A DNA stretch of 64,000 nucleotides, taken from positions 1-64,000 of the forward strand of contig JADGRL010000012.1 in the NCBI GenBank assembly GCA_017880865.1, in the 5' to 3' direction. This stretch comes from Gallionella sp. (GTDB taxonomy: Bacteria; Pseudomonadota; Gammaproteobacteria; Burkholderiales; Gallionellaceae). Within the stretch, counting starts at the first letter, position 1, and each line of letters starts with the position of its first letter. Below, piece by piece: positions 17,612 to 25,513 of this stretch. Both the position numbers and the translations under genes were made by a program. The notes under the pieces are model-generated. The model was not told where the DNA came from. It did no database searches and worked only from the letters and a program-made list of their open reading frames with translations.

Positions 17612-18223
17612 TCACCCAGCACGCTGAAAACGATACACCGCCGTGCTGCCGAGCAGATTGGGCAGCATCTTCATTTCGCTTTTGCCGGTCATCACACGAC
17701 GCTCGAGTATCTGCACGCGATGATCGGCGCAGAATGTTTCAAAGTCATGCAAGGTACACAGATGCACGTTCGGCGTGTCGTACCATTGGTAGGGCAGCTC
17801 ACGCGACACAGGCATGTTGCCGGCCAGTACGTTGACGCGATTTTTCCAGTAGCCGAAGTTGGGGAAGCTGACGATGCCCTCGCGCCCGACGCGCAGCATT
17901 TCCTGTATCAGCGCCTCGGTTTGGCGCGTGGCTTGCAGCGTCTGCGACAGCATCACGTAATCGAACGAGTTGCTCTCGAAATCCGCCAGGCCGGATTCCA
18001 GATCGTTCTGGATCACGTTCACGCCGTTGTGGAGGCAGGACACGATGCCGGTATCGCTGATCTCCACACCGTAACCGCGCACCTCGCGGGTTTCTTTCAG
18101 ATAGCGCAGCAGGCTGCCGTCGCCGCAACCTAGGTCAAGCACGATGGCGCCTTTCGGTATCCATGCGGCGATCGCGGCGAAATCGGGCCGGTCCTGAATA
18201 AATTTTGCACCTGTCTGGCTCAT
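17612..18223 (-). CDS. metW: methionine biosynthesis protein MetW
   Basis: A 203-residue SAM-methyltransferase-fold protein ([15 protein letters not shown], then GVEISDTGI). MetW is required with MetX for homoserine acylation in several proteobacteria. The start was set at the ATG whose ATGA overlaps the metX stop, 9 bp inside the longest frame; this coupling fits the stable MetX-MetW partnership. Confidence 0.9.
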   Translation of the reverse strand: MSQTGAKFIQDRPDFAAIAAWIPKGAIVLDLGCGDGSLLRYLKETREVRGYGVEISDTGIVSCLHNGVNVIQNDLESGLADFESNSFDYVMLSQTLQATRQTEALIQEMLRVGREGIVSFPNFGYWKNRVNVLAGNMPVSRELPYQWYDTPNVHLCTLHDFETFCADHRVQILERRVMTGKSEMKMLPNLLGSTAVYRFQRAG

Positions 18224-19359
18224 ACGCCGCACTCCTTTGCCACTTTATCGAGGTAAGTGCGCATCACCTCAAAGTAGTACGCATCCTGCATCAGGAAAGA
18301 ATCATGGCCGTGCGCCGAGGTGATTTCCGCATAGCTGACGTTGCGCCGGTTGTGCAACAAGGGCCGCACGATTTCGCGCGAGCGCTGCGGCGAAAAACGC
18401 CAGTCGGTGGTGAACGACACCACCAAAAAATCGGCCTTGGCACGGGAAAATGCCAGGTTCAGATCACCGCCAAACTCGTGCGCCGGATCGAAATAATCCA
18501 GCGCCTTGGTCATCAGCAAATAGGTGTTGGCATCGAAATAAGAAGCGAACTTGTCGCCTTGGTAGCGCAGATAAGATTCGATTTCGAACTCGATGTCGTA
18601 GCTGTAACTGAATCGTCCGGAACGCAACTCGCGCCCGAACTTGTCCGCCATCGCATCATCGGACAAATAAGTGATATGCCCCAGCATGCGCGCCAGTCTC
18701 AGGCCGCGCGTCGGCACCACATGATGTTGGTAAAAGTTGCCGCCGTGAAAATCCGGGTCGGTCAGGATCGCGCTGCGTGCCACGTCGTTAAACGCGATGT
18801 TCTGCGCGGTGAGGCGCGGGGCGGCGGCAATCGCGAAAACGTGACGCACCCGGTCGGGATGGGCCAGCGACCATTGCAACGCCTGCATCCCGCCCAGACT
18901 GCCGCCGACCACCGCCGCGAATTGCTGGATGCCGAGCAGGTCGGCCAGGCGCGCCTGCGACTCCACCCAGTCTTCTACCGTGATCACCGGAAAGCTCGCC
19001 CCGTAAGCGTGACCCGTTTCAGGATTGATCGTGGACGGGCCAGTCGAGCCGTGACAGCCGCCAAGATTATTCAACCCGAGCACGAAAAATTTATCGGTAT
19101 CAATCGGCTTGCCGGGCCCGACCATCGTGTCCCACCAGCCCACGTTCTTGGGCTCGTCGGCGTAATAGCCCGCGATGTGATGATGACCGGACAGCGCGTG
19201 ACAAATCAGGATCGCGTTGGACTTGTCGGTATTCAGCGTGCCGTAGGTTTCATATACCAGCTCATAGCGCGGCAGCACCGCACCGCTGCGGAATATCAGC
19301 GGGGTGTCAAAAGATGCGCGCTGTGCGCTGACGATGCCTATGCTATTTGCTGTGCTCAA
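18220..19359 (-). CDS. metX: homoserine O-acyltransferase MetX
   Basis: A 379-residue alpha/beta-hydrolase-fold enzyme acylating homoserine for methionine synthesis. Motifs: YETYGTLN near the N-terminus, [10 protein letters not shown], the nucleophile elbow [12 protein letters not shown] (Ser about 160), a catalytic Asp in [10 protein letters not shown] and His in SAHGHDSFL. Succinyl- or acetyl-CoA specificity cannot be decided safely here. I set the start at TTG (19359) behind AAGG at 8 bp; the open frame extends further upstream, but that part is a palindromic repeat. metW follows with a 4-bp overlap. Confidence 0.9.
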   Translation of the reverse strand: MSTANSIGIVSAQRASFDTPLIFRSGAVLPRYELVYETYGTLNTDKSNAILICHALSGHHHIAGYYADEPKNVGWWDTMVGPGKPIDTDKFFVLGLNNLGGCHGSTGPSTINPETGHAYGASFPVITVEDWVESQARLADLLGIQQFAAVVGGSLGGMQALQWSLAHPDRVRHVFAIAAAPRLTAQNIAFNDVARSAILTDPDFHGGNFYQHHVVPTRGLRLARMLGHITYLSDDAMADKFGRELRSGRFSYSYDIEFEIESYLRYQGDKFASYFDANTYLLMTKALDYFDPAHEFGGDLNLAFSRAKADFLVVSFTTDWRFSPQRSREIVRPLLHNRRNVSYAEITSAHGHDSFLMQDAYYFEVMRTYLDKVAKECGV

Positions 19360-19407
19360 AATGAATGCCTTAATAAACCCGGATTGGCCATTAGATTGAT
19401 CGTGCCT

Positions 19408-19467
19408 TGTAGGAGCCCGACTTATCGGGCGATTCAAAACCATCGCGCAACAAGTTGCGCTCCTACA
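19408..19467. repeat. REP-like palindromic element in the metX leader
   Basis: The ends TGTAGGAGC (19408-19416) and GCTCCTACA (19459-19467) are inverted repeats, and inside lie two further hairpins, CCCGACTTATCGGG and GCGCAACAAGTTGCGC. This two-hairpin design matches a widespread class of proteobacterial REP-like elements. It sits about 50 bp upstream of the metX start, so the metX leader RNA would carry it. Confidence 0.8.
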
Positions 19468-19497
19468 CCGGTGTTTCTCTCTGATGAATCATCTCGG

Positions 19498-19532
19498 ATA
19501 AAAAAACCCGCTCGACTAAAACGGAGCGGGTT
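19498..19532 (-). terminator. strong Rho-independent terminator between fur and metX
   Basis: On the minus strand AACCCGCTC (19524-19532) pairs perfectly with GAGCGGGTT (19505-19513) around a 10-base loop, followed by seven T residues (19500-19506). It lies 182 bp after the fur stop and about 140 bp before metX. It ends either a fur read-through transcript, a short RNA begun at about 19660, or an attenuated metX leader. Confidence 0.85.
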
Positions 19533-19660
19533 GCCACGCTTTAGCTGGTATGTTTAAAGTGCCCCGCAAGCTGATGTCAAATCGGCACTGATGAAACTGC
19601 TGATGAAGCCCCTAGCCATCTGGCTAAGCTGCAAAAGCCGCAGAAAGCCATTGGATATGG
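19500..19660 (-). ncRNA. candidate small RNA or attenuated metX leader
   Basis: About 160 bases bounded by a promoter-like TTGACA / GAAACT pair just after fur and the strong terminator at 19498-19532. It contains a local hairpin (TTAGCCAGATGGCTAG region near 19612-19627) and no convincing coding frame. It matches no RNA family I recognise, including SAM riboswitches, 6S RNA or tmRNA. The call is an inference from the flanking signals only. Confidence 0.4.
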
Positions 19661-19665
19661 TGCGC

Positions 19666-19694
19666 AGTTTCCGCGTTTTGTGAAATACTGTCAA
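19666..19694 (-). promoter_or_regulatory. putative promoter downstream of fur
   Basis: A perfect -35 TTGACA (19689-19694) and a weak -10 GAAACT (19666-19671) stand 17 bp apart on the minus strand, 21 bp after the fur stop codon. The start would be near 19660, well separated from metX by the terminator. Confidence 0.4.
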
Positions 19695-19714
19695 TGAGTT
19701 CCAGACGGCATTGT

Positions 19715-20140
19715 TCAGCGTTTATTAGGACACTTGTTTTTGGTGCAATCCGCATAGATGTGCAGCACATGGTCGCGAATGGTGAAGCCGAGCCCGGTAG
19801 CGATCTTTTCCTGGCGCGCCTCTATGGCCGTATCGTGGAACTCCTCGACATGGCCGCATTGCAGACAAACGATGTGATCGTGATGTTCGCCCTGATTCAG
19901 TTCAAACACCGACTTGGCGCCCTCAAAATGGTGGCGCACCAGCAGCCCGGCCTGCTCAAACTGGGTGAGCACACGGTATACCGTTGCCAGGCCTACGTCT
20001 TCTCCGCTGCCCAGCAACTGTTTGTATACGTCTTCTGCACTCAGGTGGCGATCTTTGCTGTTTTCAAACAGATTCAGAATTTTGAGCCGTGGCAGCGTGG
20101 ATTTGAGGCCGGCACTCTTGAGATGTTCGGGTTGGTGCAT
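19715..20140 (-). CDS. fur: ferric uptake regulator Fur
   Basis: A 141-residue metal-dependent repressor. The winged helix carries LATVYRVLTQFEQAGLLVRH, the metal-sensing region GEHHDHIVCLQCGHVEEFHD with the CxxC zinc site, and a C-terminal CTKNKC second cysteine pair. Start chosen at the ATG with GGAG 8 bp upstream (the frame is open 24 bp further). It probably controls the FTR1 cassette 1.5 kb away, which has a good Fur box. Its transcript may run to the terminator at 19498. Confidence 0.93.
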   Translation of the reverse strand: MHQPEHLKSAGLKSTLPRLKILNLFENSKDRHLSAEDVYKQLLGSGEDVGLATVYRVLTQFEQAGLLVRHHFEGAKSVFELNQGEHHDHIVCLQCGHVEEFHDTAIEARQEKIATGLGFTIRDHVLHIYADCTKNKCPNKR

Positions 20141-20202
20141 ATCGCAAGCTCCGGATAATTTCAAATGGAACTATATACATAAGTCCCTGTTTCCAATTTT
20201 AA

Positions 20203-21411
20203 TCAGCGCTCCATTCCTTGGCTTTTATTAAGTGGCGCATCCTTAACGCTACCTCGACCATTTCCACCATAAACTATCTGCACTCTATCTCCAGCCTTCA
20301 ATTCTTTATCGAGATTAACGACCTTATGCTCAATCATTTTTCTGCCAGTATTTTGAATGGCAATACCGTTCTCTACGGATTCAATTTTCCCGAGAAAAGC
20401 ACCTTGTAATGCTGACATAACTTCATCGTTTCGCAGCCGTTCTGGTATTGAGCTTATTTTTTCAAACGCCAGATGAGGTAATCGTTCTTGGATAAGATTA
20501 AACATCGCCCGAGCTTGTGCAATATCTCTTGGTTTTTTTACCGGATCGCGATCTTCTTTTTCACTTAGATACATTTTGTATAAAACGAAAGCGCGTGGAT
20601 CAATGGTTAGCATTTCAGACATGCCACCATTAACACCTACAACGACTTGCCGAAATCGCGGGGCACTTAATAGCCAATCCATGTTGATAATTTTGGTTGC
20701 CCAAAAATCATTTTTATTTTTTATTAATTGCTGAGGTTCCTTGTCATCAAAAAGTGATCTAGGCCGACGCTTGATTAAATCAATCATATACCCGCTTGAA
20801 TTGACGGCACGATATTCACTTCCTGTTTGCAATTCAAATGACGCATCTGCTTTTTTGATGATCCCGAGTAACCCATGCTTACTAAAATGTTCATCCCCAT
20901 CCGAAAGTAAGGTGATACGTTTTCTTGAATCCCATAAGAGATCAACGTCAGTTGTGGCAGTAATGTCACCATTAAGTCTAACACCCGCATGAGTTTCGTA
21001 AGCATAAAGCGCATTAGTGCCAATCACTAAAAAATGATCCTGTAATCCTGCTTTGCGAATTTCCTCAAGCAAATTAATCACGGTGTTGGGTGTCCGCCCA
21101 ACACGCAAAGCCGTGTTGACGCGCCTGTGACGCTCCACAACTTCCAACAGCCCTTTGTAGTTGGACTCAGCTTCAGCTTTGCCTTGTTTAAATTCAGACA
21201 AGATCAATTCAGTCTCGGGTGTCCTGGCACCTAGACTTTTGGATTGAAGAGCGTTGTATTGTCGGCACAGATATTCGCGTTCACCCGTTCTTTTCCAGAA
21301 CATGCTGCCGCGATAATTGGCTGCGCGACGTTCAGCAACGAGCAGTGCTTTCCATGTTTGTTCGGCGTCAATATATTGTTTTGCCGAAGCTTCGTTTATA
21401 TCAGTGAACAT
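20203..21411 (-). CDS. GSU2403-like nucleotidyltransferase-fold protein with KfrB-like C-terminal domain
   Basis: A 402-residue protein, clearly lower in GC than its neighbours, suggesting transfer. The N-terminal third is charged and helical (about 1-105). The middle has a nucleotidyltransferase signature: LVIGTNALYAYE (about 125-136) then TTDVDLLWDSR (about 150-160, the D-x-D metal pair) and YMIDLIKRRP. The C-terminal 55 residues (GKIESVENGIAIQNTGRK, then AGDRVQIVYGGNGRGSV) resemble the KfrB domain of plasmid and relaxase proteins. Start taken at the second ATG, 25 bases after the inferred transcription start. No partner gene is visible. Substrate and role are unknown. Confidence 0.65.
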   Translation of the reverse strand: MFTDINEASAKQYIDAEQTWKALLVAERRAANYRGSMFWKRTGEREYLCRQYNALQSKSLGARTPETELILSEFKQGKAEAESNYKGLLEVVERHRRVNTALRVGRTPNTVINLLEEIRKAGLQDHFLVIGTNALYAYETHAGVRLNGDITATTDVDLLWDSRKRITLLSDGDEHFSKHGLLGIIKKADASFELQTGSEYRAVNSSGYMIDLIKRRPRSLFDDKEPQQLIKNKNDFWATKIINMDWLLSAPRFRQVVVGVNGGMSEMLTIDPRAFVLYKMYLSEKEDRDPVKKPRDIAQARAMFNLIQERLPHLAFEKISSIPERLRNDEVMSALQGAFLGKIESVENGIAIQNTGRKMIEHKVVNLDKELKAGDRVQIVYGGNGRGSVKDAPLNKSQGMER

Positions 21412-21415
21412 ATAA

Positions 21416-21456
21416 GTTGTAGTTAAAATTTCGACAACGCTTATTCTAACTACAAC
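21416..21456. promoter_or_regulatory. palindromic operator of the nucleotidyltransferase-like gene
   Basis: GTTGTAGTTA (21416-21425) and TAACTACAAC (21447-21456) are perfect 10-bp inverted arms whose centres are 31 bp apart, about three helical turns. A third partial copy, TTGTAGTT, is at 21483-21490. One arm overlaps the -10 and spacer, the other lies between the transcription start and the ATG, as expected of an autorepressor site. Confidence 0.6.
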
Positions 21457-21470
21457 AAACACAAAGTCAA
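21443..21470 (-). promoter_or_regulatory. sigma70 promoter of the nucleotidyltransferase-like gene
   Basis: On the minus strand TTGACT (21465-21470) and TAGAAT (21443-21448) are 16 bp apart. Transcription would begin near 21436, 25 bases before the ATG. The inverted repeat arms overlap it. Confidence 0.6.
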
Positions 21471-21584
21471 CGGGTTAGAAATTTGTAGTTGAATTAATTA
21501 AATTTTTATAAGTCTCTACAATACTATGTTAGTTAGGGGCTTATGTATATATTTCCCATTTCAAAGCATCATGCCTGAAACCAG

Positions 21585-21613
21585 TTGCAGTTGCGAATGA
21601 GAACGATTATCAT
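21585..21613 (+). promoter_or_regulatory. sigma70 promoter of the iron-uptake cassette
   Basis: TTGCAG (21585-21590) and TATCAT (21608-21613) with a 17-bp spacer. The start would fall near 21620, about 20 bases before the first gene. The Fur box covers the -10. Confidence 0.55.
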
Positions 21614-21617
21614 TCGT
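21599..21617 (+). promoter_or_regulatory. Fur box
   Basis: The 19-mer starting GAGAACGATTATCATT matches the GATAATGATAATCATTATC consensus at 13 of 19 positions, with the central inverted repeat well kept. It overlaps the -10 of the cassette promoter, so iron-loaded Fur would block transcription. A fur gene is in this window. Confidence 0.75.
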
Positions 21618-21640
21618 GCAAATCATTGACGGAGAATGCC

Positions 21641-21952
21641 TTGAAACTCGGTTTGTTTATCGCATTACTAGTTCCATTTGCCGCGCACGCCGCCGACTAT
21701 TTTCTGGTCATTAATGACCATCAATTTCACCCGGCCGAGCTCACGATTCCGTCCGGCACAAAGATCAGGCTGATGATCGAGAACCAGGATGCCAGCCCGG
21801 AGGAATTCGACAGCCATGCGCTGAACCGGGAAAAAGTGATTGCCGGATACGGCGCCGCGATGATTTACATCGGCCCGCTTAGCCCGGGGCGTTATTCGTT
21901 CAGCGGAGAATTTCACGCAGCCACCGCCCAGGGCGCGATCGTCGCCCAATAA
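21641..21952 (+). CDS. periplasmic cupredoxin-like protein of an FTR1 iron-uptake cassette
   Basis: A 103-residue exported protein: a signal peptide ending near AHAADYF (about residue 20) and a beta-sandwich with NDHQFHPAELTIPSGTKI, typical of cupredoxin-fold proteins beside FTR1 permeases. No cysteine is present in the mature part, so a classical type 1 copper site is not formed. I chose TTG at 21641 with GGAG 6 bp before it; a TTG 15 bp upstream is also open. It is the first gene after the Fur-box promoter and 9 bp before the permease. Confidence 0.8.
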   Translation: MKLGLFIALLVPFAAHAADYFLVINDHQFHPAELTIPSGTKIRLMIENQDASPEEFDSHALNREKVIAGYGAAMIYIGPLSPGRYSFSGEFHAATAQGAIVAQ

Positions 21953-21961
21953 GGAAACGCC

Positions 21962-22783
21962 ATGCTAGCAACAGTCATCATCGTTTTTCGGGAAGTACTG
22001 GAAGCCTCGCTCATCATCGGGATACTCGCTGCCGCGACGCGCCATGTCCCCGGCAGCGGGCGCTGGCTGGTCGCCGGACTGCTGGCCGGGCTGGCGGGTT
22101 CCGGTGTGGTCGCCGCTTCAACTGACGCGATCGGATCGCTGGCCAGTGGCATCGGACAGGAGATCTTCAACGCGATCGTGCTCGGCATCGCGGTGTTGAT
22201 GCTGGCATGGCACAACATCTGGATGGCATCTCACGGTGCCGCGCTGGCGGTCGACGCACGTCTGGTCGGGAATAGTATTCGCGACGAAAACAGCGAGTGT
22301 TCAGTGCTATTGGTCATCGTCGGGCTGGCCGTGCTCAGGGAGGGATCGGAAACCGTTCTGTTCCTCTATGGCATCGCCGTATCGAACGATGGCGGGCAAA
22401 CCTCGATGCTGCTCGGCGGCATGATCGGCATGCTGGCAGGCATCGCGGTCGGCTACCTGATTTATGCCGGACTGTTGCGTGTGCCGCTGCGCTGGTTCTT
22501 TGCTGCGACCGGCCTGTTGGTGTTGCTGCTCGCGGCCGGCATGGCGTCGCAGGTCGCGCGATTCCTGATTCAGGCCGACTTGTTGCCCAGCCTCGCCGCA
22601 CCACTGTGGGATACCTCGGCGGCTCTGCCGGAAAACGGTCTGCCCGGCATGTTGCTGCACAGCCTGATCGGTTACGACTCGCGCCCGGCAGGCATGCAGA
22701 TGGTTTTTTTCATTGCGGCGCTGATCGCCATTTTCATCGGCATGAAATGGGCGGCCCGCCCGCGCCGTGATGCTAAGCAATAA
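21962..22783 (+). CDS. FTR1-family iron permease
   Basis: A 273-residue inner-membrane protein with seven hydrophobic segments. Both R-E-x-x-E iron-binding motifs are present: FREVLEASLIIG at the N-terminus and LREGSETVLFLYG in the middle. It is the core of the operon with the cupredoxin-like protein before it and an outer-membrane-type protein after it, whose gene overlaps its 3' end. Iron import under Fur control is the inferred role. Confidence 0.93.
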   Translation: MLATVIIVFREVLEASLIIGILAAATRHVPGSGRWLVAGLLAGLAGSGVVAASTDAIGSLASGIGQEIFNAIVLGIAVLMLAWHNIWMASHGAALAVDARLVGNSIRDENSECSVLLVIVGLAVLREGSETVLFLYGIAVSNDGGQTSMLLGGMIGMLAGIAVGYLIYAGLLRVPLRWFFAATGLLVLLLAAGMASQVARFLIQADLLPSLAAPLWDTSAALPENGLPGMLLHSLIGYDSRPAGMQMVFFIAALIAIFIGMKWAARPRRDAKQ

Positions 22784-23528
22784 TGAGTCGCCGGTGAGCA
22801 AACTTCTGCTGCTTCTGTTGGGTACTTTCATCTCGGGATATGTTTATGCTGGTGCTGCGGATTACGTCTACACCCCCGCCGTCGAATACGGCGAGCGAGA
22901 GATCGACGTCAAGTTTGGCGCAGCCTCGCCTCTGGCTGGCAATCGCGCACAAGCCGCCAGCCTGGGTTTTGGTTACGGCGCAAAGGAATTCTGGTTCACC
23001 GAGATCTATTTGAAACAGGAGCGCAACGGGGGTGCGGCTGCTAATCTGGCCGAATGGGAAAACAAATTTCAGCTCACCGAAACCGGGCAATACCCGGCTG
23101 ATATTGGCCTGATCACCGAACTGGAAGCCCCGTTGAGCCGCAATGCACCGTGGGAATTCAAGTTCGGCCCCTTGTTCCAGACGGAATTTGGCAAGCTCCA
23201 GCTGAACGGAAACCTGCTGTTTGAACATGCGTTCGGGCGAGCGGATGAGAATGGCGTGCCTTACAGCACCAACTTCGGCTACCAGTGGCAAGCCAAGTAC
23301 CGCTGGCAGCCCGTTCTGGAATTCGGCGTGCAAGGCTTCGGCGAACTGGGAAAATGGAACGACTGGAACAAACAGGCCAACCAGAACCATCGCATCGGCC
23401 CGGCCATCTTCGGCAAGTTCGCGCTCGGCAACCGGCAAGCCATCAAATACAACGCCGCATGGTTGCTCGGCGCGAGCAATGCCGCACCCGGTCACACCTT
23501 CCGGCTGCAGGTCGAGTACGAATTTTAG
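22770..23528 (+). CDS. outer-membrane beta-barrel-like protein
   Basis: About 252 residues: a signal peptide (hydrophobic KLLLLLLGTFISGYVYA, then cleavage near AGA), alternating amphipathic strands rich in aromatic residues, and a C-terminal phenylalanine in VEYEF, the outer-membrane assembly signature. The start overlaps the end of the FTR1 gene by 14 bp (ATG at 22770, GTG 3 bp earlier; a GTG at the SKLLLL segment is also possible). Position implies an outer-membrane channel or accessory part of the iron cassette; this is inference. Confidence 0.7.
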   Translation: MLSNNESPVSKLLLLLLGTFISGYVYAGAADYVYTPAVEYGEREIDVKFGAASPLAGNRAQAASLGFGYGAKEFWFTEIYLKQERNGGAAANLAEWENKFQLTETGQYPADIGLITELEAPLSRNAPWEFKFGPLFQTEFGKLQLNGNLLFEHAFGRADENGVPYSTNFGYQWQAKYRWQPVLEFGVQGFGELGKWNDWNKQANQNHRIGPAIFGKFALGNRQAIKYNAAWLLGASNAAPGHTFRLQVEYEF

Positions 23529-23571
23529 TGCTGTCCTAAGAAAATCATCCGAACGTTAATCACGACACCTC

Positions 23572-24471
23572 TTACCCGGCCACCTCCGCCAGCAGCTTCC
23601 GTATCATCAGCTCCGCCTGCCGTGCATAGCCGCCGCCGAACAAGTTGGCGTGGTTGAGGACGTGATACAGGTTGTATAAATTGCGGCGGGTGGAGTAGCC
23701 CGCATCCAGCGGATACGCGGCGCGATAGGCCGCGTATAAATCTGCGCTGAACCCTCCGAACAATTCCGTCATCGCAAGGTCGCATTCCCGGTCGCCATAA
23801 TAAGGCGCGGGATCAAAAATTACCGGCGTGCCATCCGGCAGATAGGCCTGGTTGCCGCTCCACAGGTCGCCGTGCAACAGCGAGGGTTGCGGGATGTAAC
23901 CTGTAAAGAACGCGGGCAGCGCGTCCATGAGTTGCTCGCCCAAGCTCTGCAACTGGCCACCGTAACCGTTCTGTGCCGCAAGGCGTAACTGGGAATCCAG
24001 ACGGTGCTCGCACCAAAATGCTATCCAATCATTCGTCCAAGTATTTAGCTGCAGCGTCGCGCCGATGAAGTTGTCTTGCGCGAAGCCGAAACGAGATGAC
24101 GTACAACGATGCAGTGCGGCGAGTTGTTCGCCGAACAGCGCGGCATTGCCGCGTGGATTTAATTCGAGATGTTCCAGCACCAGAAAGGCATGCTCGCCAG
24201 CGGTGCCGCGCGTGATGGCGCACGGCACGCGAAGGGTGTTGGTTGCGGCGATTGCGTTGAGTCCCGCTTCTTCGGCAGCAAATATTGACAGCTTATCTGC
24301 GGCATTCAGCTTGATAAAAAAATGCCGTCCCCTTCGACCAGGCTCAGGGCGGGCTTCCAAACAGTAGGTCTGATTGATACATCCGCCGCCAGTATCAGTG
24401 TGGCCGATAAATTGAAAGGGTTGCCGCGTCGCCGAGCTGATTGCGGCAGCGATGGCATCCCAGTCGATCAC
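23572..24471 (-). CDS. fructosamine/ketosamine-3-kinase family protein
   Basis: A 299-residue kinase of the aminoglycoside-phosphotransferase fold: FIKLNAADK (ATP lysine), LVLEHLEL (hinge), SLLHGDLWSGNQ (catalytic loop) and VIFDPAPYYGDRECDLAM (metal Asp). The family phosphorylates ketosamines on glycated proteins and so helps repair them. A short peptide PEPGRRG after CLEAR (about residues 39-46) is encoded by a palindromic repeat absent from the usual family alignment as I know it. It lies 3 bp after the PfkB-type kinase gene. Confidence 0.88.
   Translation of the reverse strand: MIDWDAIAAAISSATRQPFQFIGHTDTGGGCINQTYCLEARPEPGRRGRHFFIKLNAADKLSIFAAEEAGLNAIAATNTLRVPCAITRGTAGEHAFLVLEHLELNPRGNAALFGEQLAALHRCTSSRFGFAQDNFIGATLQLNTWTNDWIAFWCEHRLDSQLRLAAQNGYGGQLQSLGEQLMDALPAFFTGYIPQPSLLHGDLWSGNQAYLPDGTPVIFDPAPYYGDRECDLAMTELFGGFSADLYAAYRAAYPLDAGYSTRRNLYNLYHVLNHANLFGGGYARQAELMIRKLLAEVAG
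24329..24354. repeat. CTTCGACC palindromic repeat inside the ketosamine-kinase gene
   Basis: CCCCTTCGACCAGGCTCAGG followed by GCGGGC, a variant of the element found at 30328-30353 and 38491-38517. Here it stays in frame with the kinase and encodes the short insert near residues 39-46. Confidence 0.8.
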
Positions 24472-24474
24472 GAC

Positions 24475-25413
24475 TTACAACGTAATGGCATAACCGAAGT
24501 GCTGCTGGAACTGCGCTTTCAGCTCATCGCGAGTCGGCGCGTGGTTCTGCCCGCCACGACTGGCGATCTTGATCGTGCCGAGCAGCGAGGCCAGCCGTCC
24601 GGTGGTTTCCCAATCCCAACCTTGTTGGATGCCGTGCAGCAAACCGGCGCGATAGGCGTCGCCGCAACCGGTCGGGTCGAGCAGTGCGGTAGGCTTGGCG
24701 CAAGGGATGATGATTTCTCGACCATCGGCGTAGATGGTCGAACCTTCGCCGCCGCGCGTGATGATGAGCGCGCGTTTGCCACGTGCGAGTTCTTCGATCT
24801 TTTTGCCGGTCTTGTCCTGTAGCAGCTGCGCCTCGTAGTCGTTCACGGTCACATAGTCGGCCTGCGCGACAAAACTCAGCAACTCATCTCCGCCGAACAT
24901 CGGCATGCCCTGGCCCGGATCGAACACCCAGGGTATGCCCGCTTCCTTGAATTCGCGCGCGTGTTGCAACATGCCGTCGCGACCATCCGGCGAGACGATG
25001 CCGAGGCTGATGTCCTGAGCGTCGCTGACGTGATTCTGTTCCGAGATACTCATCGCGCCTGGGTGGAATGCGGTGATCTGGTTATCGTCGAGATCGGTGG
25101 TGATGAACGCCTGCCCGGTATAGCTGCCGGAGATGTGGCGGATGTGCGCCTGCGTCAGGCCGAGTTTTTCCAAGCGCAACGCATAAGTGGAAAAGTCGTC
25201 GCCGACCGTGGCCATGATGCGCGGCTGCTCGCCTAGCAGCTTCAGGTTGTAAGCGATGTTGCCCGCACAACCGCCGAATTCGCGGCGCATCTCCGGCACC
25301 AGAAACGCCACATTCAGGATGTGAATTTTTTCCGGCAGGATATGTTTTTTGAATTGGTCTTGAAACACCATAATGGTGTCGTAAGCCATCGAACCGCAAA
25401 TCAGAGTGTGCAT
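24475..25413 (-). CDS. PfkB-family carbohydrate/nucleoside kinase
   Basis: A 312-residue ribokinase-fold enzyme. The N-terminal glycine motif is FGGCAGNIAYNLKLLG (about 47-62) and the anion hole/catalytic base is in DPTGCGDAYRAGLLHG (about 247-262). The family covers adenosine, ribo- and fructokinases; adenosine-kinase-like annotation is frequent for this form, but the substrate cannot be fixed. It forms a two-gene unit with the ketosamine kinase 3 bp downstream. Confidence 0.85.
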   Translation of the reverse strand: MHTLICGSMAYDTIMVFQDQFKKHILPEKIHILNVAFLVPEMRREFGGCAGNIAYNLKLLGEQPRIMATVGDDFSTYALRLEKLGLTQAHIRHISGSYTGQAFITTDLDDNQITAFHPGAMSISEQNHVSDAQDISLGIVSPDGRDGMLQHAREFKEAGIPWVFDPGQGMPMFGGDELLSFVAQADYVTVNDYEAQLLQDKTGKKIEELARGKRALIITRGGEGSTIYADGREIIIPCAKPTALLDPTGCGDAYRAGLLHGIQQGWDWETTGRLASLLGTIKIASRGGQNHAPTRDELKAQFQQHFGYAITL

Positions 25414-25513
25414 CGCAAAACCCGGCTAAAAATAAAAGAGAAGGATTGTATCACTGGGCTGGCAACGGCTTGTGCGCCGGGATGATGCCGGACTGCGTTC
25501 TGGCTTGCCTCAA

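Noticed and set aside
18205-19557. A 450-codon open frame antisense to metX
   Set aside because: Its whole length follows the metX frame in mirror; composition and lack of motifs mark it as a shadow.
19534-19660. A SAM-type or SAH riboswitch before metX
   Set aside because: No conserved core of SAM-I, SAM-II or SAH motifs could be matched; the stretch is kept only as an unassigned RNA candidate.
21471-21584. A toxin or antitoxin gene beside the nucleotidyltransferase-like gene
   Set aside because: Only short frames without ribosome sites lie between it and the iron cassette.
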